A stretch of DNA of 51,064 nt from Anaeromyxobacter oryzisoli (GCF_022690765.1 NZ_JALCZA010000034.1:1-51064); one strand, 5' to 3'; shown: positions 33,542 to 43,661, counted from the stretch's first letter. A program made the numbers and translations. Notes: generated from the sequence alone by a model not told the origin.

Positions 33542-34707
33542 GGCTTCACCTCCTCCTCGCCCTCGAACGAGACGATGTGCAGGTCGAGCCCCTGGGCCTC
33601 GTCCACCAGCCGCTGGAGGACCGAGCGCCCCACGAGGCGGCGCCAGCGCGGCTGCTCGCTCCGCCCGACGATGAGGTCGCTCACCCGGTGCGAGCGCGCG
33701 AACCCGAGCATGGCCGCGGCCGGGTCGTCGGCGTGAAGCCGCACCACCTCCGCCCCCAGCTCGCGGGCCTTCTCGACATTGTCGAGGAGGTTTCGCTGCG
33801 CCTCCGCGTCGATCCGGTCCGGAGCCTCCTCGGGGGTCTCGACGTACACCACGTACCAGTTCGTGTTGAGCCGCCCCGCCATGCGCGAGCCGCGCCGGAG
33901 CAGGGCGACCGCGTGCGGCGGATTCGAGGAGAGGGCCACCATCACCCGGCCGCGCGTCGGCCCGGGCGTCACGCCCACCCGCGCCGCCTGCGCCGCGGAC
34001 CGATCGAGGCTCTCGGCCACCTCGCGGAGGGACAGCTCGCGGAGCGTGGCGAGGTTCTGGTCGCGGAAGAAGTGCTCCAGCGCCCAGGGGATCTTCTCGT
34101 GCGGGTAGATCTTCCCGGCGCGGAGCCGCTCGACCAGGTCCTCGACCGCGAGATCGAGGTTCACGACCTGATCCGCCTGCTCGAGGAAGGAGTCGGGCAC
34201 CGTCTCGCGCACCCGCACGCCGGTGTTGCGCCGGATGAGGTCGTTCAGGCTCTCGAGGTGCTGGATGTTGAGGGCGCCGATCACGTTGACGCCCTCGGCG
34301 AGGAGCTCGAGCACGTCCTGGTAGCGCTTCCGGTTCTTCGACCCCGGCACGTTGGTGTGCGGGATCTCGTCCACGATCGCCACCTGTGGCCTCCGCGCGA
34401 GGATCGCCTCGAGATCCATCTCCTCGACCGCGACGCCGCGGTACTCCACCCTGCGGCGCGGCACGACCTCGAGGTCCCGCACCAGCGCCGCGGTCTCCGC
34501 GCGCCCGTGCGGCTCGATGAGCCCCAGCACCACGTCCACGTTCCTGGCCCGGAGCGCGTGCGCCTCCTCGAGCATGCGCCAGGTCTTCCCGACCCCGGCG
34601 GCGAAGCCGATGTAGAGCTTGAGCCGGCCTCGCCGGCGGCGCTCGACCAGCTCGAGGAAGTCCTGGGCGCTGGGACGTCTGCCCGTGGTGATCGCGCCGG
34701 GGGCCAT
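33538..34707 (-). CDS. kdpD: KdpD N-terminal sensor only (KdpD plus Usp domains)
   Basis: This 389-residue protein equals only the cytoplasmic N-terminal half of KdpD. The KdpD domain (about 25-235) has Walker A GFAAGVGKT (34-42), Walker B VAIVDEIPHTN and the GALNIQHLESLND motif. A universal-stress-protein domain (about 245-385) follows. It lacks the four membrane helices, GAF and kinase domains of the 900-residue E. coli protein. The following gene, overlapping by 4 bases, is a kinase, so sensing and phosphorylation are on two chains. It probably senses potassium limitation or c-di-AMP and signals to the neighbouring kinase. Confidence 0.9.
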   Translation of the reverse strand: MAPGAITTGRRPSAQDFLELVERRRRGRLKLYIGFAAGVGKTWRMLEEAHALRARNVDVVLGLIEPHGRAETAALVRDLEVVPRRRVEYRGVAVEEMDLEAILARRPQVAIVDEIPHTNVPGSKNRKRYQDVLELLAEGVNVIGALNIQHLESLNDLIRRNTGVRVRETVPDSFLEQADQVVNLDLAVEDLVERLRAGKIYPHEKIPWALEHFFRDQNLATLRELSLREVAESLDRSAAQAARVGVTPGPTRGRVMVALSSNPPHAVALLRRGSRMAGRLNTNWYVVYVETPEEAPDRIDAEAQRNLLDNVEKARELGAEVVRLHADDPAAAMLGFARSHRVSDLIVGRSEQPRWRRLVGRSVLQRLVDEAQGLDLHIVSFEGEEEVKP

Positions 34708-34720
34708 GCGCCAGGGAGCT

Positions 34721-35422
34721 CTACTCGGGGCGCCCGGCCGCCGGCGGGCCCGCCGCGGGCGACGCCGGCGCGCCCAGCCGCCGATCCAGCGCCAGGTTCA
34801 GGAGGAGCACGTTCACCCTCGGCTCGCCGAGGAGGCCGAGGTCCCGAGCCTCGACGGCGTCCTCGACCACCGCGCGGACGCGCGCCTCCGGGACCTGCCG
34901 TGCCTTCGCCACCCGCGGGAGCTGCCAGAGCGCCGCCGCCGGCGAGAGGTGCGGATCGAGGCCGCTGCCGGAGGTGGTCACGAGCTCCACCGGGACCGGC
35001 CCCGCGGCGTCCGGGTTCTCCCTCCGCAGCCGCTCCACCTCGGCCGTCGCGCGGTCGCGCAGCTTCTTCGAGGTGGGGCCCAGGTTCGAGCCGCCGGAGG
35101 CGAGCGGGTCGTAGCCCTGCTCGCCCGCCGCGGACGGGCGCGGCTGGAAGTAGGCGGGGCTCGCGAAGCGCTGCGCGAGGAGCTCGGAGCCGACCACGGC
35201 CCCCTTGTCGTCCACCGCGAGGCTGCCGCGGGCGTGGTGCGGGAAGAGGAGCTGGGCGAGCCCCGTCACGAGGAGCGGGTAGGCGAGGCCGGTGAGGACG
35301 AGCGTGACGATCGTCGCGCGCACGGCGGGCACGAGGTGCTCCCGCAGCCCGGGGGCCGCGGGCGGCGGCGGCGCGGGCAGGGGGAGCGGGGTGGCGCGGC
35401 GGAGCTCGATGACCTTGCGCAT
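34721..35422 (-). CDS. kdpC: potassium-transporting ATPase subunit KdpC
   Basis: KdpC is the single-helix subunit that stabilises KdpAB and helps ATP binding. The 233-residue protein has a Pro-rich N-terminal extension (about 1-28), one membrane helix (about 33-57; TIVTLVLTGLAYPLLVTGLA) and the conserved motifs YFQPRPSAA, SGGSNLGPTS and TTSGSGLDPHLSPAAALWQ. It is followed 13 bases later by the kdpD-like gene and preceded 10 bases upstream by kdpB. Confidence 0.95.
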   Translation of the reverse strand: MRKVIELRRATPLPLPAPPPPAAPGLREHLVPAVRATIVTLVLTGLAYPLLVTGLAQLLFPHHARGSLAVDDKGAVVGSELLAQRFASPAYFQPRPSAAGEQGYDPLASGGSNLGPTSKKLRDRATAEVERLRRENPDAAGPVPVELVTTSGSGLDPHLSPAAALWQLPRVAKARQVPEARVRAVVEDAVEARDLGLLGEPRVNVLLLNLALDRRLGAPASPAAGPPAAGRPE

Positions 35423-35432
35423 GAGGCCTCCC

Positions 35433-37496
35433 CTATGCGTGGACCAGGCGCGTCGCGGCGAGCGCCAGGTCGATGAGCTTGATGCCCGCGAACGGCGCGA
35501 CGACGCCCCCGACCCCGTAGAGGAGCAGCGAGCGGCGGAGCACCGCGGCGGCCCCGAGCGGCCGGTACCGGACGCCCTTCAGGGCGAGGGGGATGAGGAG
35601 CACGATGATGATCGCGTTGAAGATCACCGCCGAGAGGATCGCGCTGAACGGGGAGGCGAGGTGCATCACGTCGAGCGGCGCCAGCTCCGGGTAGACCGCC
35701 ACGAAGAGCGCCGGGAGGATCGCGAAGTACTTCGCGACGTCGTTCGCGATCGAGAACGTGGTGAGCGTCCCGCGCGTCATGAGGAGCTGCTTGCCGACCT
35801 CGACCACCTCGAGCAGCTTGGTGGGGTTCGAGTCGAGGTCCACCATGTTGCCCGCCTCCTTCGCCGCCTGCGTGCCGGTGTTCATCGCCACGCCGACGTC
35901 GGCCTGGGCCAGGGCGGGCGCGTCGTTCGTCCCGTCGCCCGTCATCGCGACGAGCTTCCCCTTCGCCTGCTCGTCCTTGATGAGGCGCATCTTCGCCTCG
36001 GGCGTGGCCTCGGCGAGGAAGTCGTCCACCCCGGCCTCGCGCGCGATGGCGGCCGCGGTGCGGGGGTTGTCGCCGGTGATCATGACGGTGCGGATGCCCA
36101 TCGCCCGGAACCGCTCGAACCGCTCGGCGATCCCGCCCTTCACCACGTCCTTGAGGTGCACCAGCCCGAGGACGCGCGCGCCGTCGGACACCGCGAGCGG
36201 CGTGCCGCCCGAGTCGCCGATCCGCTCCGCGGCGGCCTGGAGCTCGGGCGGGAGCGCCCCGCCCAGCGCGGCCACGTGCCGCGCCACCGCGTCCACCGCG
36301 CCCTTCCGGATCCGCCGCGGCCCCATGTCCACGCCGCTCATGCGGGTCTGCGCGGTGAAGGGGATGAAGTGGTGCTCCGCCTCGCGCACCTCGCGGCCGC
36401 GGAGGCCGTACTGCTGCTTCGCGAGCACCACGATCGACCGGCCCTCCGGCGTCTCGTCGGCGAGGCTCGCGAGCTGCGCGGCGTCGGCGAGGTCCTCGAC
36501 CGCGACGCCCGGCGACGGGATGAGCTCGGTCGCCATCCGGTTGCCGAGGGTGATGGTCCCCGTCTTGTCGAGCAGGAGGGTGTCCACGTCCCCGGCGGCC
36601 TCCACCGCGCGGCCGCTCATGGCGAGGACGTTCTTGCGCAGGAGCCGGTCCATGCCGGCGATCCCGATCGCGGAGAGGAGGCCGCCGATGGTGGTGGGGA
36701 TGAGGCACACGAGGAGCGCGACCACCGCGGTGGCGGAGAGGTCGATCGAGGCGTAGCGCGCGACGGGGACCAACGTCACGCACGCGAAGAGGAAGATCAC
36801 CGTGAGCCCGACGAGGAGGATGTGCAGCGCGATCTCGTTCGGGGTCTTCTGCCGGGCCGCCCCCTCGACGAGCGCGATCATCCGGTCGAGGAAGGACTCG
36901 CCGGGCTCGACGCCGATCCGGACCACGATCCGATCGGAGAGCACCCGGGTGCCGCCGGTGACGGCGGAGCGATCGCCGCCCGACTCGCGGATCACCGGCG
37001 CGGACTCGCCGGTGATGGCCGACTCGTCCACCGAGGCGATCCCCTCCACGATCTCGCCGTCGCCCGGGATCACCTCGCCGGCCTCGACCACCACGGTGTC
37101 GCCCTTGCGGAGGGCCGACGCGGGCACGCGCTCCTCGCCGCCGTCCACGCGCCTCCGCGCGGTGACCTCCCGCCGCATCCTGCGGAGCGCCTGCGCCTGC
37201 GCCTTGCCGCGCCCCTCGGCCACCGCCTCGGCGAAGTTGGCGAAGACCACCGTGAACCAGAGCCAGACGCTCACCGACAGCGTGAACCACCCCGGCGCGG
37301 CGCCCGGGGGACGCAGGAGCCGGTCGCGGAGCCAGAGCAGGGTCGTGAGGACGCTGCCCACCTCGACCACGAACATGACCGGGTTCCTCGCCACGCGGCG
37401 TGGGTCGAGCTTCCTCAGGCTCTCGAGGAGCGCGGGCCGCAGGATGGCCGGGTCGAACAGCGAGAGCTGCTTCGTCTTCGAGGAGGCCGAGGCCAT
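35433..37496 (-). CDS. kdpB: potassium-transporting ATPase ATP-binding subunit KdpB
   Basis: KdpB is the P-type ATPase subunit. ATG at 37496 gives 687 residues, of usual length. Visible motifs are the TGES actuator loop at 162-165 (with the regulatory serine), PTTIGG in the membrane core, DKTGT with the phosphorylated Asp 310, KGA in the nucleotide domain, TGDNPRTA and [10 protein letters not shown], and the DSNPTKL motif. It has about seven membrane helices. It begins 2 bases after kdpA, so the pair is translated together. Confidence 0.96.
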   Translation of the reverse strand: MASASSKTKQLSLFDPAILRPALLESLRKLDPRRVARNPVMFVVEVGSVLTTLLWLRDRLLRPPGAAPGWFTLSVSVWLWFTVVFANFAEAVAEGRGKAQAQALRRMRREVTARRRVDGGEERVPASALRKGDTVVVEAGEVIPGDGEIVEGIASVDESAITGESAPVIRESGGDRSAVTGGTRVLSDRIVVRIGVEPGESFLDRMIALVEGAARQKTPNEIALHILLVGLTVIFLFACVTLVPVARYASIDLSATAVVALLVCLIPTTIGGLLSAIGIAGMDRLLRKNVLAMSGRAVEAAGDVDTLLLDKTGTITLGNRMATELIPSPGVAVEDLADAAQLASLADETPEGRSIVVLAKQQYGLRGREVREAEHHFIPFTAQTRMSGVDMGPRRIRKGAVDAVARHVAALGGALPPELQAAAERIGDSGGTPLAVSDGARVLGLVHLKDVVKGGIAERFERFRAMGIRTVMITGDNPRTAAAIAREAGVDDFLAEATPEAKMRLIKDEQAKGKLVAMTGDGTNDAPALAQADVGVAMNTGTQAAKEAGNMVDLDSNPTKLLEVVEVGKQLLMTRGTLTTFSIANDVAKYFAILPALFVAVYPELAPLDVMHLASPFSAILSAVIFNAIIIVLLIPLALKGVRYRPLGAAAVLRRSLLLYGVGGVVAPFAGIKLIDLALAATRLVHA

Positions 37497-37498
37497 GG

Positions 37499-39220
37499 CT
37501 AGAACACCCTCCCGTGGAGCGCGGCGAAGTGCTCGAGCACCGGGCCGAGCGAGAGCGCGGGGAAGAACGTCAGGGCGCCGACGATCAGGATCACGAAGAT
37601 CAGGAGGACGGTGAACGTCGCGCCGTTCGTCGGGAAGGTCCCCGGACCGGCGGGCACCACCTTCTTCCCGACCATCGACCCCGCGATGGCGAGGACGGGG
37701 ACGATCATGAGGAAGCGGCCGGCGAGCATGTCCAGCGCGCCGGTCACGTTCCAGAAGCGGGTGTTCCCGCTCAGGCCGGCGAACGCCGAGCCGTTGTTGC
37801 CGGCCTGGCTCGAGTACGCGTAGAGGATCTCCGAGAGGCCGTGGGGCCCCGCGTTGCCGAGGGACGAGGCGCCGTACGGCGCCACCGCGGCCCAGGCCGA
37901 GAGCACGAGCACGAGGAGCGGGAAGATGAGGACGTAGAGCATCGCCAGCTTCATCTCCCGCGCCTCGATCTTCTTCCCCAGGTACTCGGGCGTGCGTCCG
38001 ACCATCAGCCCGGCGATGAAGACGGTGAGGATCACCATCACCAGCATCGCGTAGAGGCCGGCGCCGACGCCGCCGAAGATCACCTCCCCGAGCTGGATGT
38101 TCAGGAGCGGCACGAGCCCGCCGAGCGGCGTGAAGCTGTCGTGCATGGCGTTCACGGCGCCGCACGAGGTGCCCGTCGTCACGGTCGCGAACAGGGCGCT
38201 GCCGGCGACGCCGAACCGCGTCTCCTTGCCCTCCAGATTCCCGGCCCGGTGGTCGCAGGCGAGGCCGGCGAGGGCGGGGTTCGCCTGCGCCTCGGCGCGG
38301 TAGGCGATCCCGACGCCCGCGAGGAAGAGCACCGCCATCGCCGCGAAGACGGCCCACCCCTGCCGCGTGTCGCGCGCCATCTTCCCGTACGTGTAGGTGA
38401 GCGCCGCGGGGATCGAGAAGATCAGCACCAGCTCGAGGAAGTTGGTGAGCGGGGTCGGGTTCTCGAACGGGTGGGCGCTGTTGGCGTTGAAGAAGCCGCC
38501 GCCGTTGGTGCCGAGCTCCTTGATCGCCTCCTGCGAGGCGACCGGGCCGAGCGCGACGACCTGCTTCAGCCCCTCGAGCGTGGTGAGCTCGCGATAGGCG
38601 GAGAGGGTCTGGGGCACGCCGAGCGCGACGAGGACCAGCGCGACGACGACGGAGGCGGGGAGGAGGACGTAGACGATCGATCGGACGAGATCGACCCAGA
38701 AGTTCCCGAGCGTCCTCGCGCCGCCCGGCCCCGGGTGGCGCGTCAGGCCCCGCGCGAGGGCGAGCGCCACCCCGATCCCCACCGCGGCGGAGGTGAAGTT
38801 GTGCCACGCGAGCCCCGCCATCTGCGTGAGGTCGCTCATGGTGGTCTCGCCGCCGTAGTTCTGCCAGTTGGTGTTGGTGGCGAAGCTCGCGGCCGTGTTG
38901 AAGGCGAGGTCGGGCGCGACCGGTCCGAGGCCCTGCGGGTTCAGGGGGAGGACGTGCTGCAGGCGCTGGATCGCGTAGGTCACCACCACGCCGAGGCCGC
39001 TGAAGATCAGCATCGCGAAGGCGTAGCCCTTCCAGTCGTGCTCCCGCCGCGGCTCGACTCCGCAGAGCCGGTACAGCGCGCGCTCGAGGGGTCCGAGGAC
39101 GCGCGGGAGCGGCCGCCGCTCTCCCTCGAACACCCGGTGCAGGTAGAGCCCGAAGGGCTTCGTGACGGCGAGGACGACCAGGGCGAAGAGCCCGATCTGG
39201 AGCCAGCCGTTCTCGGTCAT
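37499..39220 (-). CDS. kdpA: potassium-transporting ATPase subunit KdpA
   Basis: KdpA is the channel-like subunit that selects potassium. The 573-residue protein has about ten membrane helices and the four selectivity-filter repeats: [34 protein letters not shown] and [11 protein letters not shown]. All essential glycines are present. It follows kdpF by 9 bases and overlaps nothing. It should be induced under potassium limitation. Confidence 0.96.
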   Translation of the reverse strand: MTENGWLQIGLFALVVLAVTKPFGLYLHRVFEGERRPLPRVLGPLERALYRLCGVEPRREHDWKGYAFAMLIFSGLGVVVTYAIQRLQHVLPLNPQGLGPVAPDLAFNTAASFATNTNWQNYGGETTMSDLTQMAGLAWHNFTSAAVGIGVALALARGLTRHPGPGGARTLGNFWVDLVRSIVYVLLPASVVVALVLVALGVPQTLSAYRELTTLEGLKQVVALGPVASQEAIKELGTNGGGFFNANSAHPFENPTPLTNFLELVLIFSIPAALTYTYGKMARDTRQGWAVFAAMAVLFLAGVGIAYRAEAQANPALAGLACDHRAGNLEGKETRFGVAGSALFATVTTGTSCGAVNAMHDSFTPLGGLVPLLNIQLGEVIFGGVGAGLYAMLVMVILTVFIAGLMVGRTPEYLGKKIEAREMKLAMLYVLIFPLLVLVLSAWAAVAPYGASSLGNAGPHGLSEILYAYSSQAGNNGSAFAGLSGNTRFWNVTGALDMLAGRFLMIVPVLAIAGSMVGKKVVPAGPGTFPTNGATFTVLLIFVILIVGALTFFPALSLGPVLEHFAALHGRVF

Positions 39221-39229
39221 GGCGCGCTC

Positions 39230-39319
39230 CTAGAAGCGCTCGGGACGGACGAGCGCGTACCCCAGGTAGACGGTGAGGACGAACGCGAGGACGATGCCGG
39301 CTGCGTGGTCGAAGGTCAT
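39230..39319 (-). CDS. kdpF: KdpF, small membrane subunit
   Basis: A 29-residue peptide: short N-terminus with TFDHAAG, a single hydrophobic helix ([16 protein letters not shown]) and the typical C-terminal basic end RPERF. KdpF stabilises the KdpABC complex. The ATG at 39319 and stop at 39230 are clear, and it lies between the 27-residue ORF and kdpA in the operon order usual for kdpF. Confidence 0.9.
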   Translation of the reverse strand: MTFDHAAGIVLAFVLTVYLGYALVRPERF

Positions 39320-39335
39320 GGGCGGATCCGAACGT

Positions 39336-39419
39336 TCACAGACGGTCGCAGCCGGAGACGTAGGCGATCGAGAGCGCGAAGAACGCGACCGTGGTGAGCA
39401 GGTAAAGGACGTCGAACAT
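39336..39419 (-). CDS. 27-residue membrane peptide at head of kdp operon
   Basis: ATG at 39419 opens a 27-residue frame with an acidic N-terminus, a single hydrophobic helix (VLYLLTTVAFFALSIAYV) and a short tail with one Cys and a basic residue (SGCDRL). It ends 16 bases before kdpF. A similarly shaped peptide often precedes kdpF in other species' operons, in my recollection. It may be an extra small subunit or a leader. Confidence 0.6.
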   Translation of the reverse strand: MFDVLYLLTTVAFFALSIAYVSGCDRL

Positions 39420-39686
39420 GGGCGGTGCTCCGAGGGCGCGGCGAGGCCCGTCGTTCCCCGCCGTCGGGGCGGGCATGGGCGAGCTCGGGTTCGATAACCT
39501 GCTCTCGCCCGGATCAGGATGGCGTCAACCTTGGGACCCAGCTCGTCAGGAACCCGTCAAACGTCCCGAGAGGGCCAGCTCGCTCGTGGACCACGGGCCG
39601 GATCGGCCAGCCGGCTCCCGGCCCGCCGGGCCCTGCCTCCGGAGGCGGCGTGCGCCGCAGCCGCTCGACGCGAGTAGGTGTCGCCA
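39420..39686 (-). promoter_or_regulatory. kdp upstream region
   Basis: This 267-base space between the hybrid kinase stop and the kdp operon must hold the kdp promoter. On the minus strand TTGACG occurs at 39528-39523 and again near 39558-39553, and CGTCA repeats at 39545-39560 lie nearby, but no good -10 stands at the right distance. I see no recognisable riboswitch. Confidence 0.3.
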
Positions 39687-42383
39687 TCAGGAGAGCGCTT
39701 CGGTCAGCGCCTCGAGGGAGGCCGGCTTCGACAGGTGCGCGTCGAACCCGGCCTCCCGGGCGCGCTGCTTGTCCTCGGGCTGGGCGTAGCCGCTCAGGGC
39801 GACGAGGCGGGTCGAGCGGAGCGACTCCTCGGCCCTGAGGGCGCGGGCGACCGCGTACCCGTCCGCGTCGGGGAGGCCGATGTCGCAGAGCACCACGTCG
39901 GGGTGGAGCTCGCGCGCGAGCGCGATCCCGCTCGCGGCGTCGCGGGCGAGGTGCACCCGGTGCCCCTCGAGCTGGAGCAGGTCGGCCAGGATCTCGGCCG
40001 CGTCCACGTTGTCCTCGACGATCAGCACCAGCCGGCCGGTCGCGGCCCGCGGCTCGCCGGGCGCGGCCGCGGGCGCCGGGTGCGCCTCCGGCTGCGGCTC
40101 GAGGAGCGGCAGGGTGACCACGAACTCCGTGCCGCGCCCCACACCCTCGCTGCGCGCGACGATCTCGCCCCCGTGGAGCGTCACGAGCCCCTTCGCGAGC
40201 GCGAGCCCGAGGCCCAGGCCGCCCCGGGTGCGCGCGAGCCCGTGCTCCTCCTGCGTGAACGGCTCGAACACCTGCGCGACCCGCGACGGGTCGATCCCGA
40301 TCCCCGTGTCCCGGACGGAGAGCCGGGCGCGGCCGCCGTCGAGCCGCAGCGTGACGGTCACCACGCCGCTCGGCGGGGTGAACTTGTTCGCGTTCTGGAG
40401 CAGGTTCCCGACGATCTGGGCGATGCGGGCCGCGTCCGCGTCCACCTGGATCGGGCCGGCGGCGAGATCGACGCGCAGCTCGATCCCGCTCTGCTCGAAG
40501 AGCGAGCGCAGGTCCTCGCACGTGCGGCGGACGACCTCCCGCAGATCCATCGGGGCGCAGTGGAGGCGGATCTTGCCCCGTGAGATCCGCGTCACGTCGA
40601 GCAGGTCGTCCACCAGGCGGGCGAGGTGGTCCGTCTGCCGCCGCAGCACCTCCCGCGCCCGGACGGCCTGGCGGCTGTCGGAGGGGGCGCGCTCGAGCAC
40701 GTGGATGCCGTTGCGGATCGGGGCGAGCGGGTTGCGCAGCTCGTGCGAGAGGACGCCCAGGAACTCCGTCTTGCGCCGGTCGGCCTCGCGCATCGCGTTC
40801 TCGGCCTGCTTCCGCTCCGTGATGTCGGCCGCCACCGCGGCGAGCGTGTCGGCGCCCATGCGCGCGACGGAGAAGAGGAGGGTGCGGCCCTTCAGGACGA
40901 GCTCGTGCTGGACCGGCACGCCCGTCTCGAGCACGGACGACCAGCTCGGGAGGACGTCCCGCGCCGGCTCCGGGCCGAAGACCTCGCTGATCGGCTTGCC
41001 CACGGTCTCGTCCCGCGATCGGCCGAAGAGCGCCAGCGCGGGGTCGTTCATGTCGCGGATGACGAGCGCGACCACGTTCCCGTCCTCGTCGCGCTCGGCC
41101 TCGTACACGCCCACCAGCTCGATCAGGTTCTCGAAGAACGCCCGGTAGCGCTGGGCGCTCTCCCGGAGTCGCAGCTCCGCCCGCTTGCGCTCGGTGATGT
41201 CGAGCGCGGCGGTCCCGAGGGTGCTCTCGTCAATCCGGAAGATCCGGACGAGCAGCGCGAGCCCGCGGAACGAGGTCTCGTACTGCTCGGGCTCCCCGGT
41301 GGCGAAGACCCGCTCCATGCGTTGCTCGAGGGCCGCGCTCCGCTCCGGGATCACCTCGCGCAGGGACCTCCCGACGAGGTCCGCACGGGCCGCGCCCATG
41401 AGGCGGAGGCCCCCCTCGTTCGCGTCGGCGTAGCGCCACCCGATCACCGCGCCGTCCGGCGCGCGGACCGCCTCGAAGACCATCAGCGCGTCCCGGATGT
41501 TCCGCGAGATCGCCCGCGCCCGGGCCTCGCTGATGCGCAGGGCCTGCTCCGCCGCCTTGCGCTCGTCGATGTCGAGCGCCATCCCGACCATTCGCACGGC
41601 GCGGCCGTTCTCGAAGAACGCCCGCCCCTTCGACGCGACCCAGTGCCGGGTGCCGTCGGGCCACAGCGCGCGCAGCTCGACGTCGAGGTCCTCGCCGTCG
41701 TCGATGGCCCGCCGCACGGCGGCCTCGACCCGCTCCCGATCCTCCGGGGCGACCGCCGCGAGGAACGTCGCGTGCGTCACCGGGACGTCGGGTGGCAGCC
41801 CGAACAGCTCCCGGCTGCGCTCCGACCAGACGTGCTCGTTGGTGAGGAGGTTCCACTCCCAGGAGCCCAGGCGCGCGGCCTCCTTGGCGAGCCGGAGGTG
41901 CTCCTCCTTGTCTCTCAGCGCCCGGGCCTGCTCGGCGGCGCGGCGCTCCGCGGCCCTCTCGGCGGTGACGTCGCCTACCACGATGACGGCCGCCACCACC
42001 TCCCCGCGATCGTCGCGCAGCGGCGCGGCGCTGGTGCGGATGGTCTTGTCCCTCCCGTCCGGCGTCCTGAGCAGGCGCTCGTCGGGAGGGACGACCTCGC
42101 CCTGGAGCGCGCGGACGCCGATCGGGAGCGCGCGCGCTCCGTCCCGCGATCGCAGGTCGAAGCGCTCGATGAAGGACTCGACCGGCGCGAGCAGCTCGTC
42201 ACGCGGGACCCCGAAGATCCGCCCCGCCGCCTCGTTCGCGATGACGACGCGCCCGTCGGGCGCGGCGACGACGAGCACCCCGTCCAGCATGGTGGCGAGG
42301 ATTCGAGCGTACGGCAGGAAAGGGGCGGTCAGCTCCTCGCCGACGCTCCGTTTCGGCTGCTCCGCGAGCGGTGGCTCGTGCAC
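39687..42383 (-). CDS. multi-PAS hybrid histidine kinase with receiver
   Basis: An 898-residue cytoplasmic kinase with no membrane helix. Four PAS/PAC domains lie at about 25-140, 160-278, 285-400 and 410-525, the second with the PAS_3-type GSWEWNLLTNEHVWSERS and each followed by a DITERK-like junction. HisKA carries the box SHELRNPLAP with His 547. The ATPase domain has NANKF, DTGIGI and GGLGLGLALAKGLV. The C-terminal receiver has phospho-acceptor Asp 834 (VLCDIGLPDADG) and Lys 886. It is likely to relay phosphate to an Hpt protein elsewhere. It lies upstream of kdp on the same strand, with 267 bases between. Confidence 0.9.
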   Translation of the reverse strand: MHEPPLAEQPKRSVGEELTAPFLPYARILATMLDGVLVVAAPDGRVVIANEAAGRIFGVPRDELLAPVESFIERFDLRSRDGARALPIGVRALQGEVVPPDERLLRTPDGRDKTIRTSAAPLRDDRGEVVAAVIVVGDVTAERAAERRAAEQARALRDKEEHLRLAKEAARLGSWEWNLLTNEHVWSERSRELFGLPPDVPVTHATFLAAVAPEDRERVEAAVRRAIDDGEDLDVELRALWPDGTRHWVASKGRAFFENGRAVRMVGMALDIDERKAAEQALRISEARARAISRNIRDALMVFEAVRAPDGAVIGWRYADANEGGLRLMGAARADLVGRSLREVIPERSAALEQRMERVFATGEPEQYETSFRGLALLVRIFRIDESTLGTAALDITERKRAELRLRESAQRYRAFFENLIELVGVYEAERDEDGNVVALVIRDMNDPALALFGRSRDETVGKPISEVFGPEPARDVLPSWSSVLETGVPVQHELVLKGRTLLFSVARMGADTLAAVAADITERKQAENAMREADRRKTEFLGVLSHELRNPLAPIRNGIHVLERAPSDSRQAVRAREVLRRQTDHLARLVDDLLDVTRISRGKIRLHCAPMDLREVVRRTCEDLRSLFEQSGIELRVDLAAGPIQVDADAARIAQIVGNLLQNANKFTPPSGVVTVTLRLDGGRARLSVRDTGIGIDPSRVAQVFEPFTQEEHGLARTRGGLGLGLALAKGLVTLHGGEIVARSEGVGRGTEFVVTLPLLEPQPEAHPAPAAAPGEPRAATGRLVLIVEDNVDAAEILADLLQLEGHRVHLARDAASGIALARELHPDVVLCDIGLPDADGYAVARALRAEESLRSTRLVALSGYAQPEDKQRAREAGFDAHLSKPASLEALTEALS

Positions 42384-42449
42384 TCAGGACACCTGCTGAC
42401 CCCACCTGCTAGCCCTAGGTTGCACCCGCCGCACGGACGCGGCACCGGG

Positions 42450-43511
42450 TCAGCGCGGCGTGCGCCGGGCCCACGGCTCCCCGGCGAGCGCCCGATCGAG
42501 GAGCCTCGTCACGTCGTGGGCGTTCCGGGGATCGACGTCGGCGCGCACCGCCCGCGTCCAGAGGAGCGCGCCGGTGCGACGGTCGAACAGGTCCACCTCG
42601 AGGACGGTCTCGTCGCCGGCGAAGAAGCCGCGCGATTCGACCCGGAGCTCCGGCGGGGGTGGCACCGCGAGCTGCACCTCCGGCGGCTCCTCCGCCCAGG
42701 CCTCGCCGGGCGCGGCCGGCGCGTACGGAGCGGGCGCGGCGGTAACGGACGGTGCGGACGGGACGCCCTCGACGGGCGGAGCCGCGCAGCAGGGCGGAGG
42801 GAGCACGAACGCGAGCTCGAACCCGAGCCAGAACGAGGTGCCGCCGTCCCACTCGCCCGCGTAGGGCTGCTGCCAGGGCACGGGCACACCCACGGGCGCT
42901 GGCGCGGGGACGGGCCGGGATGGGGTGATCGGCGCGCCCGTGGGTGGCCGCGGCGCGACGAGCGGGCCTGGCGAGGGGACCGGACGAGCCCCGCGCGCGA
43001 TCGCGGGCGCGAGGGCTCCCGGGACGGGGCGCGTCCGGACGGGGATGGACACGGGCTGCGGCGGGCTCGGGGCCGCGCGCGCGGGGGCGCCCCTCGGCTC
43101 GGAGCGCGGGGAGTCGCGCGAGAGCACCGCGAGCACGACGACCGCGGCGACGATCACCACGAAGCCCACGACGATCCCCACCTTGGCGGCGCGCTGGTCG
43201 GAGCGCCGCGAGTCCGTGCGCGCCACCGCTCGCGCCCGCACGAGGAGCAGCGGATCCGCGGCGCCCAGGGCGTTCGGCGAGAGCTCCCGCCCGGCGAGCG
43301 CGCTCCCGAGCGCGGCGCGCGCGAGCACGCGGGCCTGCTCCAGCTCCTCCGGAGTCGGCGTCCCACCGCTCTCGACCCAGAGCTCGAGCTGCGGCTCGGC
43401 GACGGCGCCGCTCACCGGCGCGAGCTCGCTCCCGAGCGTGCTGGCCGGAGCGCGCACGGTGGTGCAGCCGAAGGCGACGAACGCGAGCAGCGCGACGGCG
43501 ATCCTGGGCAT
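42450..43511 (-). CDS. lipoprotein-like protein with internal membrane helix
   Basis: ATG at 43511 gives 353 residues beginning with a lipoprotein signal (IAVALLAFVAFGC, Cys 16). An unusual feature is a second hydrophobic helix at 111-130 (VGIVVGFVVIVAAVVVLAVL). The middle (about 135-225) is Pro/Ala/Gly-rich, and the C-terminal 75 residues hold a beta-rich domain (TVLEVDLFDRRTGALLWTRA, then VRADVDPRNAHDVTRLLDRA) resembling curli/GNA1162-type lipoproteins that test for covalent or oxidised groups. I do not recognise a named family. Upstream frames that extend the gene are shadows. Confidence 0.7.
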   Translation of the reverse strand: MPRIAVALLAFVAFGCTTVRAPASTLGSELAPVSGAVAEPQLELWVESGGTPTPEELEQARVLARAALGSALAGRELSPNALGAADPLLLVRARAVARTDSRRSDQRAAKVGIVVGFVVIVAAVVVLAVLSRDSPRSEPRGAPARAAPSPPQPVSIPVRTRPVPGALAPAIARGARPVPSPGPLVAPRPPTGAPITPSRPVPAPAPVGVPVPWQQPYAGEWDGGTSFWLGFELAFVLPPPCCAAPPVEGVPSAPSVTAAPAPYAPAAPGEAWAEEPPEVQLAVPPPPELRVESRGFFAGDETVLEVDLFDRRTGALLWTRAVRADVDPRNAHDVTRLLDRALAGEPWARRTPR

Positions 43512-43648
43512 GCGGAGAGGATACCTCCCTCGCCGGGGCCGACGTGGGATCCCCGGCGAGCGCGCGGCGCGCCACGGGCCCGATCGGCAGGCGAGGCGCG
43601 CGACGATCGGCCCTCCTCGGCCGGACGGCGGCACCGCCGCGAGCGCGC

Positions 43649-43654
43649 TACACT
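43649..43654 (+). promoter_or_regulatory. -10 box immediately before a start codon
   Basis: TACACT lies 7 bases before the GTG at 43662, too close for a 5' untranslated region, so transcription would start at or next to the start codon (leaderless mRNA). The -35 region shows no clear match. Confidence 0.35.
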
Positions 43655-43661
43655 GCCTCGC

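Noticed and set aside
35292-37502. Plus-strand frame of 736 codons over kdpB
   Set aside because: Antisense of the highly conserved kdpB; composition of a shadow.
39420-39686. c-di-AMP or other riboswitch before kdp
   Set aside because: I could not find the conserved blocks of the ydaO/yuaA motif or another known class by eye.
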